The position numbers and the translations under genes were made by a program. 64,000 bases of DNA from NCBI GenBank assembly GCA_021397835.1, contig JAJFZO010000234.1:2305001-2369000 (forward strand). The letters are read 5' to 3'. The number at the start of each line of letters is the position of its first letter. Within the stretch, counting starts at the first letter, position 1. Under the pieces are notes generated by a model. That model searched no databases and was not told where the DNA came from. It worked only from the letters and a program-made list of their open reading frames with translations. This DNA is from Moringa oleifera. Lineage: Eukaryota; Streptophyta; Magnoliopsida; Brassicales; Moringaceae. Below are positions 21,897 to 33,907 of the stretch, piece by piece.

Positions 21897-24800
21897 ATGG
21901 ACAAGACTTGGATGTTTGTTGATAGAAGATCAGATGAGCACGATATAGGTGTAACTAATTTCTTGAAATATGCCATTCGAAATTTTGATAATCCTGAGCA
22001 TCTTCGTTGTCCGTGCATTAAATATGGTAATATGAAATGTCTGACTCCACGTGAGATACGAGATTATTTATTTGTTAATAGAGTTGATCGAAGCTACAAT
22101 AATTGGATATGGCATGGGGAAGCATGTCTTAGTGGGTCTTCCACAAGTAGGAATGCTAAAGCTAATAGGGAGGTCGTCCAGAAGGAAGAAGTCGATAACA
22201 CTGTAGTGATGGTTCAAGAGGCAATTGTAGAGTACAACGATAATGCTAACCATTTCATGAAGTTACTTACTGATGCTGAGAAACCTTTGTATTCTGGATC
22301 AATAAAGTTCACTAGATTATCTGCTTTAGTTAAACTTTACAATTTAAAGGCAAAGTACAATTGGTCTGACTGGAGCTTCAGTGAACTTTTAAATTTGATA
22401 CCTGAAATGTTGTGAGAGAATAATGAAATTCTTACATCTATGTATGATGCCAAAAAAACATTAAATGTATTAGGCATGGAGTATCAAAAGATTCATGCAT
22501 GTCCGAATTATTGCATATTATATCAAAAAGAGTTTCAAAATGAGATTCAATGTCCAACTTGTGGTTTCTATAGATGGGAAATAATGAAAAATAGTAACAA
22601 GATATAGACCGGGGTGCCGACTAAGGTGTTATGGTATTTTCTACCAATACCTAGGTTTAGAAGAATGTTTAGGAGCTCTAAAACATCGAAACATCCAACA
22701 TGGCATTCAAGTCAAAGAGAAGTTGATGGCCATTTGAAGCATCCATCAAATACACCATCATGAAAAATAGTTGACTATATGTGGCCAGAATTTGCATCAA
22801 AACTAAGAAATTTAAGGCTTATTATTTCAGTTGATGGGATTAATCCTCATAGTATGTTAAATAATTGATATAGTTGTTGGCCAATTATTAACCATGGTGG
22901 TTGTTACCACCATGGTTAATAATGAAGAGAAAGTTCATGATGTTAACACTATTAATATCAGGCCCTAAATAACTTGGTAATGATATAGACATTTACTTGG
23001 CACCACCCATAGAAGACTTACAGATATTATGGGACATTGGTGTGGAAGTTTATAACACATACCAAAAAGAACCATTCAACTTAAGAGCTATTCTGTTGTG
23101 GACTATTAATGCTTTTTCTACTTATGGTAACTTGTCTGGTCGTACGATTAAAGGTTACAATACTTGTCCTATCTGTGCTGAGAATACCAATGCAGTTCAT
23201 TTACAACATAGTAAGAAAATGTTATATATTGGAGATAGAAGATTCTTACCATGATATCATCCTTATCGTAAACAAAAGAAAGCTTTTAATGGGGAACAAG
23301 AATTCAGAGTTGCTCTACAACTATTAACTAGTCAAGAAGTCTTCTCTAAGGTTCAAAGTTTATCAAATTCATTAAGGAAGTTTAAAAACCCACATAAACA
23401 AAATAATGAAGATGTAGTTTCACAATGTTAGAAGAAGAAATCAATTTTCTTTGACTTACTATACTAGAAGTCCTTACGTGTCAGACATGTGCTTGATGTT
23501 ATGCATATAAAAAAGAACGTGTGTGGTAGTCTTGTAGGCACATTGCTTAATATTGTGGGAAAATCAAAAGATGGGTTAGCAGCTAGAATGGATCTACAAG
23601 AAACAGGATTAAGGTCTGAATTGGTACCACAACATCATAATAATCATGCATTTCTACCACCTTCATGCTACACATTATCGAGAGATGAAAAAAGGAGATT
23701 TTGTAAAGTGCTCAGTGAGAATAAGGTGCCAGATGGGTAGTCTTCAAACATCAAAAATCTTGTTTCTATGGATGACTTAAAGCTATATGGGTTAAAGTCG
23801 CATGATTGTCACACCTTAATGCAACAACTCTTACCTGTTGCTCTATGAGCAGTGTTACCGAAACATGTCAGATATGCTCTAATTAGACTTTGCATGTTCT
23901 TTAATTCATTATGCCAAAAGGTGGTAGATATTTTAAAGTTAGATGAAATCCAATGTGAACTTGCAACAATACTATGTGTACTAGAGAAATACTTTCCTTC
24001 CAGCTTTTTTGATGTTATGGTTCACTTAACTGTTCACCTAGTTAGAGAAGTGAAACTATGTGATCCTGTATATTTGAGGTGGATGTACCCATTTAAAAGA
24101 TACATGAAGGTGTTGACAGGTTATGTTCGAAATTGTAACAGGCTTGAGGGATGTATTGCTGAATCATACATTACAGAACAGGCATGAGAATTTTGTGCAG
24201 ATTATTCATCCAATACAGATTCTATTGAGATTCTTCTAAGGAAGAATGTATTTGATTATTCAACTCAAAATGGAAGACCTTTAGTTGATGAATGGATTGA
24301 ACAAGTTCACCATGATCTTTTTCAATAAGCTTATTTATATGCTTTAATGAATACAAGTGAAGTTCAACCTTACATAAGGTAATATTTGCAACCCATTTAT
24401 TATACCAAATCAAAGACAATTTCAAATGTTAACATGAATTATTCTTATCATGCAGCGAGCATTTAAACCAATTAACTATTGACAATCCCATAAAGTCGAA
24501 AAGATGAAAGTGGTTGGATGATAAGCATAATCGCACCTTCATCAATTGGTTGAGCACACGGGTAAAGATCTTCACAAGTCCACCATTAAGTCATATTTAT
24601 CCATAATGATTGATCTAATAAATTATTTATTGTAGGTTGGGTATCAACTTTCATTGTCTAATCATAATATCTCATCAACTTTACGATGGATTGGATTTCA
24701 AGTCACAGTAATCAAGTATCTTGGATACATCATTAATGGTTGTCATTTTTATACAAAAAAAAAGAGACAACTCAAGAGTGCAAGAAAATGATAGAGTCAC

Positions 24801-25270
24801 TTTAATTGCTAATACCATGTAAATTGCTAGTACAAAAGATAAAAATCCAATATATGATGATACGATATTTTATGGGGTAATACAAGAGATATAAGAGCTA
24901 GATTACATGATATTCAGAGTCTCGATTTTTAAATGCGATTGGATTGAGAATAATAATGGTGTTAAAGTTGATGATCTAGGAGTTATCCTTATTGATCTTA
25001 ATCGGATTGGGCATAAAAATGATCAATTTATACCAGCTTCATAAGTGAGACAAGTATTTTATGCAGAAGATCTAATCGATACAAAATGGTCTCTTGTAAT
25101 GTCAACACCTCGAAAAGACTTTGATGAAGAAGACAATTTATGTGACATTAGTGTGGATCATATGCCCTTTTGTAATAATTTACCATCTATTGAACTCTTT
25201 GATTAAATAGACGACAATGCAGTTGCATATGCTAGGGAAGATGGTAAAGGATTATGGGTTTGACTAATAT
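21897..25270 (+). pseudogene. TNP2-type CACTA transposase, broken by stops and frameshifts
   Basis: Domains follow the usual TNP2 order. At 21897-22415 is the transposase-associated N-terminal domain, starting MDKTWMFVDRRS. The TNP2 core follows: CPNYCILYQKEF and CPTCGFYRW (about 22500-22580), ISVDGINPHS (about 22830), LLISGPK and NDIDIYLAPPIEDLQ (about 22942-23030), and MHIKKNVCGSLVGTLLNI (about 23501). The DUF4218-type domain is at 23852-24190 (PVYLRWMYPFKRYMK). A DUF4216-type domain ends it (KCDWIENNNGVKVDDLGVIL, FYAEDLIDTKWSLV, about 24930-25110). In-frame stops interrupt nearly every block; several replace a conserved Gln or Arg codon as C-to-T changes would (for example TAA at 25042-25044 in AS-stop-VRQVFY). 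The protein would have cut and joined the element ends. Confidence 0.92.
22884..22923. repeat. Perfect 18-bp hairpin inside the TNP2 remnant
   Basis: 22884-22901 and 22906-22923 are exact reverse complements around a 4-base loop (TGTT). The right arm reads TTACCACCATGGTTAA, which would encode the conserved LPPWL of TNP2, while the left arm occupies the place of the preceding residues. Confidence 0.9.
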
Positions 25271-25399
25271 GATAGGTAATGTTCAACTTTACATATGCCT
25301 TATAATTATTTTAATATATTTTTCTTTATGAATTAAGTTTTTATATACTTTTAACTTTGTATGTTTTATGAATATGTATTGTTAATTTACTGGCATTTA

Positions 25400-28300
25400 A
25401 TTTGTAGATTTGATGGGTCCATTAGATCAGCCAGCTCATGCCTCATGAAAATGCAAAAAACGAGGCATTACCACTATGCCTGATGTTATTAAGTATAGAT
25501 CAACAAGACCAAAGATATCAATCCAATTAAATGAAAAAGGACAGCCTATCGAAAAATATGGTGCAACGATGAACATTTATATTGGTGTCATTGTATGACA
25601 TATAGTGCCTATTACGCTTAACAATTGGCATGCTGTTCTAAATGAGTTAAAAAATAAGATTTAGGAAACAATTTCAGTATGTGTTATAAAATATGCAAGT
25701 GCTTACATTTAAAATTGAATTATATACTCATGATTTGTGTTCATTAATTTGTGTAAATGTGTTTTATAGGGGACATATAACATTGATGTGACTTTGAAAA
25801 GGTATATACTCCAATTTGCTGCACAAAAATAGAGGAGCTTCAAAACCGTTCTTATGAGGAAATACATCTTGCCTTTTATGGATGACCTAGGATACTTGAG
25901 ACTGCCACCAGCAGAATATAAGAGTTCCATAGATTTAGATGTATGGCATGCATTTGTGAACTCTCGCCTTTCAAAGGAGTTTCAGGTATTACATTAACCA
26001 AATAGAGATATTTATTTGTGAAACTTTCACTAAATATTGATATTCATTTATATATGATCATCGTCTTACTCAAAAAGGATTTACAAGGTTAGAGATCAAA
26101 CTTGTAAGTCAGTTATGTTTTGTTTTGTTTTTTTTTTTATAAAACTTTTTGACCATGTGATGGATCCATTTTGTTTATTTTAATTAATGATTGCTTATAG
26201 AAGAAATGTTTGGGCACTGAGGAAGAAATTGATCGTGTTACATCATGGAAAGCAGCACGATGTAACAAAGAAGGACGATACACAAATGAAGCGACCAAAG
26301 AGTGTACTGAAAGGATTGTAAGTATTTGATGAGTCTTTACTTCCATTTGATTTGTACTTAAACAAATGTCACATTTATATAATAATTGCATTCTGACTTT
26401 GTAGAATGAGTTGATGACACAGGCTAGTCAGGGTACATTTAAATTGGTACATGTGAATGACGTCCTCATAAAAGCTTTAGGCAAACTTGAGCATCCTGGT
26501 CATGTCAGAGATCAAGGATCTAATGTAACTATAACCTCATATCTTGAGAGGATGAAAACATATATCGTACCAGTAAGTGAAGCACCATATGGTAAACAAG
26601 ATTTTATGAATATGATGAAGTGGTTATCGCAACATAAAGATGTTTTAGATGACATTGTAGGAGTTACTATCCAATCGAACATCGTTCAAATGCCATTTCG
26701 TTCAAGTAGAGCTAGCAATAACATGGCTAGAACAGATAATAATGAAAAAAAATCCGACATCACCTCCTCAACCTTCACTAGTTGGTCCATCAAAGCCTAC
26801 ACTGTCCAGTAGTAAGACATGTCACATGTTATATATTTCTATTAAAGAAAAGTTCAAATTTTGTACATTGGTTCTTTGGAGGATATTATGGCCCATGGAT
26901 CTGTTTTCATAGATACTACCATGAATCAAACTATCCATAGGCATCCTCTGCTTGATGGAGATGTTAAGGTGATAGTGGATGTAGCTATTCAAGGTAATGC
27001 TTATTTGCCTCGCCTAATACTAGAAGCAGAAATTTTTACTATATTTGAAACGGTTGGCACACATGTTGCTTTCGCCATGAGATTAGGTCATCACACGTGA
27101 ATATGAGGTATTTTATGTCAAAATTTGAACTTTTTTTTAGTTCATTTACTGGATATGACTTCTTAACTATTTTATTTCTAGTCAATGAATTGATGAAAGA
27201 TGCAAAAGTTGCAAGTTAGACAAGCATCAACATTGATGAAATAACCATCATTGCAGCAATTAACTTCTATTAGGTTACCACTATCACTAAAGGTATTGCA
27301 TGAGCATGTCACAAAGGTAATGGATCGTGATGGAGCCATCACTATTCCTTTGGAAAAAGAGGTATTTGCTAATGAGGGCTCCATATATGTAATGTGAGAA
27401 GATATAATACAATTTTGTCGCATGGAAAAGATAAGTGTTACCATCACTCAAGTTTACATTGTGTACGTATTTTTTTTTCTTTTATTAGTTTATTGATCTT
27501 ACAATTATGTCATATTCATATTTCTATAAGTTTTTTATATTTTCAGTAAACTTCCCAAAGATTTGGTTGCACTTGGCTTCAATTAAAACATTTTATTTAC
27601 TGATCCTTCGATGGTATTAGTTGTGAGTGGTATAAAGATAGAAGATCAAGTTCATCATATTGCAACTAGATTAGCTCAACCATGAGACAAAAGAGTAATG
27701 ATCTTCCTGTATAACATCATGTAAGCATGAACTTAATTTTTTTAATTGCACTAGTTAAATAACTAATAATTTAATTTGCTTAATAATTTAGGCATCATTG
27801 GATGTTGGTGATTGTTAAGATGTTCACATATACAGTGTTTGATCCTCTAGGGCATGGTTCTCGCACTGAGTTAGACATGCTCATGTCCATGTGAGTTTAA
27901 TTATTTTATACTTACATTAGTATATGTAATTGCAGTTTCAAGATTAGTATTTTTTTTTTAGCTCTTTTACAATATTTGTCACAATAGACATGCCATTAAT
28001 TAGCCCACGGAATTGCCAAAGTATTATTGCTAAGGTATGTATGTTACAAACTATACATTATATTAAATTTTTATTATTTTTAGTCACAAGATACAACATC
28101 TAAATTATGTTAATGTAGTGTCCACGTTAACCTTCTAACCATGAGTGTGGATACTATGTGATGAAATACATGAGGGATATTATTAACAGACATAACAATA
28201 ATGCACCATACTCAAAAATAGTAAGTTTTTAAATAATTTGTTTTTATAAAATGTTATGTATAAGATTGTAATTATAGTTGTACTAACTTTTATATTTTAC

Positions 28301-28440
28301 ACATGCATAGCTAATGGATATTGATACTTATAGTCAGTTTGAGCTTGATAATGTCAGATAAAAGTTTGGGCAATGCATACAGAGCATTATGTTAGGATTT
28401 AGGTAGAAGTGTAATATTTCAAAATTTGGAATACATTATA
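25400..28440 (+). pseudogene. Second CACTA gene: TnpA-like (plant transposase_24 type) region fused to a ULP1-like cysteine protease, broken
   Basis: Pieces in order: RPKISIQLNEKGQPIEKYG with NNWHAVLNELKNKI (about 25500-25660); LKRYILQFAAQK and MRKYILPFMDDL (25790-25890); SWKAARCNKEGRYTNEAT (about 26245); FKLVHVNDVLIKAL (26440); HRHPLLDGDVKVIVDVAIQG (about 26937). A ULP1-type (C48) peptidase domain follows: EDIIQFCRMEKISVTI (about 27400), FLYNIMHHWMLVIV (27703 on, with an intron), FDPLGHG (27838) and NHECGYYVMKYMRDI (28137). The His, Asp and Cys triad is visible, but the Gln expected before the Cys has become a stop (TAA, 28128-28130). Such ULP1-carrying CACTA elements are known in plants. 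ULP1 proteases remove SUMO; the transposon version has no established job. Confidence 0.82.
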
Positions 28441-29239
28441 TAGTTGTTAGGAATTGTAAGTATTTGCCTTTTAACTTGTATTGTAAGTAGTGTTAACTTG
28501 TAAATTAATTTTCCTCCATGTGTTTCACACATAGCTGGAAGGTTATATGGATGAAAATTATGATTCACTATAGTTTCAAATGGTAATCAATATGTGTTAT
28601 GTTGAAGTGTATTATGATGAAAGAAGTGATCATGAATATGTGTTACATTGGATTAAAATATGTTGTGAATGAATGAAGTAATGGTGGTGTTAGATTGTAT
28701 TAAGATATGTTAGATTGCTCTAGAGAGTGTTGACATGAAAAAAGTGATTGTGGTGCATTTAATTGTACTGAAATGTGTGAATACTATTGAAGTACTTTTT
28801 GATTAAAAAAAGTGGTGGTGGTGTGTTACATTTTATTGAAGTGTGGTAGTAGTATTGAAATAATTTGTGATGGTTTATTTTCTTTATTGTATGCAACATT
28901 TTTGAAAATTTTCAAATTTTAATTTTGAGTAAAGAGAAAAATGTGAATTCGTAGGCAAAAAATTTTGATTTAAAAAAAAAGCAATCAAATAATAATTAAA
29001 AATATGAATTATAATTACAAATTAAGATTATTAAAAAATTAAATAGTGATTCAATTTCAAATTATTAAACGTTAAAAAAATTAAATAATAATTCCAAATT
29101 TTCATTATTTATCAATTCAATTTGCGATATTTTTTACTTTTTAAAATTAAAAAATTAATTATACTTCATCAACATTCTAACAAAACTGTGGATAAAAATC
29201 ATAAAATAATTTAAAATTTTTTAATTAAAAATAATTTTT

Positions 29240-29670
29240 TAATTAAAATAGTTCACAATTATATAACTGTGAACAAATCAAAAATAACTGTGAACTAAAA
29301 TTTTTTATTCACAGTTGTAACTGTGAACAAATCAAAAATAACTATGAACTAAGGTTTTTTATTCACAGTGTGAATAAACTTTAATACACTGTGAACTAAA
29401 GTTAGTTACACTTTAATGAACTCTGAACTAAAGTTAACTTTATTCACAGTTCTAAAACTGTGAATAAAACTTTAATGAACTGTGAACTAAAGATAGTTTT
29501 ATTCATAGTTTGAAAACTATGAATAAAAGTTTTAATGAACTGTAAACTATTAACATTTTTATTCACAATTTAAAAACTGTGAACTATTTCAATCGACTTT
29601 TATTCACAATGTTATAGTCCGCAATTTTAGAACTGTGAACAAAAGTCATTTAAAGCTGTGAATAAAAGGT
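29240..29670 (+). repeat. CACTA 3' subterminal repeats
   Basis: At least ten units alternate as ATTCACAGTT and AACTGTGAATAAAA (or their GTGAACTAAAG variants), in both orientations, over about 400 bases up to the terminal repeat. Their density is higher than at the 5' end, where the mitochondrial-like insertion splits the array. Confidence 0.88.
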
Positions 29671-29672
29671 TA

Positions 29673-29685
29673 TTTTGTTGTAGTG
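29673..29685 (-). repeat. CACTA 3' terminal inverted repeat
   Basis: TTTTGTTGTAGTG is the exact reverse complement of the 5' end and is followed by TCT, matching the flank before the 5' end. Confidence 0.95.
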
Positions 29686-29688
29686 TCT

Positions 29689-31590
29689 CTAGCGAATGCC
29701 ACCTAACATTTCTTGTAATTGATCAAAACTAGGCTCACCAAAACGCAAACCCATTATTAGTACGAACTCTACCTTCAAGAACCTATTGACCAATCAAATT
29801 TGAACCTAAGCTCTTCAACCGGCCTAACCTGCTCCACCATCCTTAGTAGTAAGTTACATTTACCTGACCTGATACAAAAAGATTTTAGTTTGCTCTTATG
29901 AGGTGGCAAAAATATGTGTTTTCAAACTAGGTTCTCAATGCCTCTTCATTATTCTAATTTGCAAAAACTTGATTTAGCAATGTAAGCACATCAAGTTCAT
30001 ATTGGTTCATGATCATAGTGTCATACATTTGAGTGTCATACATTCCTCTCAACATAAATCACTATTCATTATGCCAAATCACTAATAAATATTTACCACT
30101 AACTATGAATAATGATATGAGTGCACAATATTGAATTACTAATAACCTAGCATAGTGCATGCTGCTCTTATACCCATGCTCATGCCCATCTTATTATTAT
30201 TATTATACCACATTTAAGTGTCATACGTTTGGATATAACCATCATAATAGAATTCTTACACATTTTTTACCAACCTTTCAAAATACTCACCCTATACTCA
30301 TACTCACACCCATCTTAGGATTTTCCTTGCATATATAAACCATATTTAACTATTATAAATTGCACCTATAGATGATATGACAATTCATTGAAAAAAAAAT
30401 CAAATACATTATTTTAAACTCATGCTTATTTCTTGCATAAAAACATAATTTTGGAGCCATACTTGTAAGGAATTTACTAAAGAAGCTCTAATGCTTACAT
30501 TCACCGATTCCACAACAAGGATGAGAAGGATAAGGAAGAGAAATGAATTTTGGTGACAAGGTGGAATAAGTCTAAGTTTTTCCAACAACCACCCACACCG
30601 GTTTGACTGCAAGATGAAAGGGATAAGGAAAAGGAATGGGTTTTTAACGACAAGGTGAAAAATAGGTGTGTTTTCCTAAAGGCCAAACTCACCAGCTCGA
30701 TGACAAGGTGAGAAGGACAAAGATGAGGAATGCGTATCACTAACAAGGTGGAAGTTGATATGGGTTTTTTCAAAGGCTACACTCAATAATTGGCGACAAA
30801 ATGATGTTGAAATAAATGAGGAAAGAGTTTCGAGGAATGTTAAAAATGGATATTAATTGAGGAGTTTTAAATTTTGGAAGATGAAAAAGACACTAAATGA
30901 GATGACTCTTTGGTAAAAAGGATGCATCTAGTTAACATCGACCAACTAAGTATTAAATTATTTGACATGGTAAGTTTTAAACTCAATGAAAGGTAACTAG
31001 AATACAATCGATATTAAGTAAATTGTTTGAGGATGTAATTGCATTATTTAAGCTATTTAAACTAAAAAAACATAAAAATAACAATTGTGGACATTTTTCA
31101 AAATTCATACTTAAAAAAAGCTAAAAAAGATTCTACTCCTTTAATATTATTAGTTCTCTATGGTTTATTGCCTTTTTTTATGAGGTAAAATATTTTTTAT
31201 CAATAACAATTAGTTATTTATAATGACTATTTTTTCCATAAATACTAATTTTTAAGATCAGTATTTGATTTTTAGCAGCCAAATGACATAATGCAAGATA
31301 AGAAAAGTCTTCCAACATTAGATTAGGCTTAGTCTATGACACAATCACTATGACTAAAATGTTAACAAAAAAGCAGGAGCGTATGCTTAAATAAATAGAC
31401 TTATTATAGTATTAAATGATCATGAATGAAAAATTTAGGGGAAAAAAAATGTAACACTATGTAATATTGGCAAAGCTAGCAACTTATTTTGATCTAAAAT
31501 CAAAGTTATTCCAAAATACAAATCCATACATGTAATGCACTAAGCCTAAGAAGTATTAATAAAACCATTAAGCATCAAATAGATTATCAA
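29689..31590. other. AT-rich spacer right of the CACTA element, with a degenerate minisatellite
   Basis: Between about 30500 and 30800 a loose repeat of roughly 70-110 bases recurs, built on GACAAGGTG(A/G)AAAA, GATGAGGAATG and GGTTTTTTC-like blocks. The rest is AT-rich with no recognised gene. Confidence 0.45.
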
Positions 31591-32120
31591 GTATTAAATG
31601 GACTTGCCTAACAAGTACCACATGGTCACACAAAGGAGCCTAACACTCCCTTAAACTCATATGAGGGAGCTAGCACTTCATCACCCATACAATGGAGTCC
31701 AACATTCCAGATGACCAAGCTTTCTCCAAAAGTTTTCTAAAGCAAAGCGATGAAGCTATCATTATCTTCAACATTTCAATGTTTCATCCTATAACTTTTC
31801 TAAAATTATGACAAACATCCACCGTAACATCCAGCGTGAATCATGTGCCAACCAGGCATTTGCGAAGCCAAGTAAGATCTCTTTTCTTTTATAAATACAC
31901 CTCGATATGAGTTCTTAAATAGAGCTGATTTCTAAATTTAATTATCTATATGTTGTTGAATTAATTCTAGCTTAAGCATCGAAATGATCCCACAGACACC
32001 TATTGCCTTCATTGATGGCAACTTACCTACTGTGAAATTATCACCTCAACCATCACATTTACGAATCCTCGAGATCCCCATTCCATTACCTTTAAGAGAT
32101 TAGTTCTCAACCTTAGGTGA
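31590..32120 (+). mobile_element. Ty3/gypsy LTR-like fragment A
   Basis: The stretch ending in GTGAATCATGTGCCAACCAGGCATTTGCGAAG and then TATAAATACACC, TTCTAGCTTAAGCATCG and ATGATCCCACAGACACC resembles the region around the promoter and transcript start of gypsy LTRs, where a CTxACTTxAGCGTCxxA motif often occurs. A second, diverged copy with the same order of motifs is at 42195-42870. No internal domains adjoin it, so it is probably a solo or truncated LTR. The ends are approximate. Confidence 0.5.
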
Positions 32121-32510
32121 AAAAGTGGACCGAATAATGCATCTTTTCTAAACTTTCATTAATAAATATCTTGTGACCATCCTCCAATCAGAACCCCTCC
32201 ACCTATCATTCTTCAAACCCAAAGAATCAAGATCCCCTAAGAGAAATCAAAAAGATCAAGTTGAAAAACCCAATGCTCGAGATATTTAGTATCCACAGAA
32301 AACTCTATAAGCAGAGCAAGTGTAAACAATAGAAAAATAAAGAATGGCAAAAGCATTTGTCGATTCTGCCCAAAAGATTGGGAATATGAAAGTTTGAGAA
32401 GCAAATGTTGTCCCTAAACCAAAAAGTGGAAATGATGGTGAACCAGAAAAAAAAAATGACAACCTAATCATAATGGAGTATAAATAAGTGATTAAATCTC
32501 CTTTCATAGT
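32120..32510. other. Short unassigned stretch between gypsy fragment A and the copia gag
   Basis: No protein similarity or repeat is recognised. Part of it may be the worn 3' side of either neighbour. Confidence 0.3.
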
Positions 32511-33837
32511 AAGGCAAAACCTTAAAAACCATTTAGAGCGGTTTACTTTAATATGCTTATCATCCATAACTTTCTTCTCATTCTTTTGTGATTTTTCTTT
32601 TTTTAATCCAACAAATAGTTTTTCCTTTTCTTCCTTCGATTTCTAATAATCAATCCTAAGAGTTATATATGTTTTTTTAAGCAATTCATTCTTACGAGTT
32701 TGTTTTTTCATTAACTCATACAAATCTTCCAAAGCATTTAATAACTTATTATAAGGTAGGTTTACATCAAGAATAAGATGGTTTATCTCACTTGTGTCTT
32801 CTATTCCCATAAAGTACATATTTGCCACAATTGCCTTAGCTTCAGTTTCGGATGAGTTCTCTTCCCCTATTATTCCAAGTCACCTTTAGTGCATTCTTTT
32901 TATGTTTTCCTTATTGAGTGTTGGACAATCAACTCTTAAGTGATTGGGGTTCTTGAACTTATAGCATATAAGGGGTTTTTTCTTTGTTTCATATCTTGAA
33001 GAACTTCCTCTTCTTATATCTCTTCCGCCACTCTTGACATTTTTCCTATTCCTTAAGAATTTTTTGAACTTCCTAGTAATAAGCACCATATCATCTTCAT
33101 CATTTCCTTCATCACTAGAGATCTCCTCCTCATATAAGCAATATTTGAGAGCCATGACCTTCTTTTTCTTCACATCCTTTTCTTTTTTTCCCTTTGATCA
33201 CCATTTCAAGAGTCATGAGAGACCCTATGAGTTCTTTGAGTGGTCATTTGTTAAGATCCTTAACCTCGGTGATAGAAATCACTTTTGGATCCTAACATAA
33301 TGAAAGACACCTAAGATCTTTCCTACCATTTTGACATTAAGCTAAACATGACCATAATTTTTCAATGAATTAGTTATGTTGGTGAATTTAATAAACATCT
33401 CACTAATTAATTCTTTCTATTTCATCTTACATAACTCATAGCTATAAACAAGCATGCTTACCTTTGATTCTTTAACTTGATTACTTCCCACATGAGTGAT
33501 TTGAAGTACATGCCAAATGTCATGAGCACTATTACAATCACAAATCCTATTGAATTCACTCTTATCTAAAAGAGTAACACAAGATATTCATAGCTCTAAC
33601 ATTTAAAGTATCTTTCTTTTTATCTTCATCATCAAATTCATTTCCATTTTTTCTTACTTTCTTACCTTCTACTATTTTGGTGGGAACAAAAGATCTCATA
33701 TCAACAACCTTCCAAAGATCAAATTCGATTGATCTAAGATAAATTTTCATCCTAGCCTTCTAATAGCTATATTCATTCCCATCAAAAAATAGAGGCCTAG
33801 ATGTGAGGAATCCTTTTACAAGATTAGCTCCCTTCAT
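32510..33837 (-). pseudogene. Copia gag, broken
   Basis: The frame starts MKGANLVKGFLTSRPLFFDG at 33837, typical of SIRE-like gag, and continues KARMKIYLRSIEFDLWKVVD. The Trp before KARM is a stop (33760-33762, TGG to TAG). Further down, an acidic segment and a CCHC zinc knuckle follow, reading CYKFKNPNHLRVDCP (about 32960-32920); the second Cys of the knuckle is Phe, so metal binding would be lost. The ANMYFMGIEDTSE piece (about 32825) is the usual region after the knuckle. Frameshifts occur between these blocks. Confidence 0.8.
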
Positions 33838-33907
33838 TACTATGTAAATTCTTTAACTCTAAATACTTAAGTTTAATGAATGTTAAGCACCTCATTTTGA
33901 TACCACT

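Larger units (their letters stand above)
16239..29685 (+). mobile_element. CACTA (En/Spm) DNA transposon, 13.4 kb, complete ends
   Basis: The element begins CACTACAACAAAA and ends with its exact reverse complement TTTTGTTGTAGTG, a 13-bp terminal inverted repeat. Both outer flanks read TCT (16236-16238 and 29686-29688), the 3-bp target duplication typical of CACTA elements. Just inside both ends are inverted subterminal repeats built on TTCACAGTT...AACTGTGAATAA. Inside are a TNP2-type transposase remnant, a second gene of the TnpA-like/ULP1-fused kind, a degenerate minisatellite, and an apparent mitochondrial insertion. All genes are broken, so it can no longer supply transposase, but the ends look intact enough to have been mobilised in trans. 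Confidence 0.95.
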
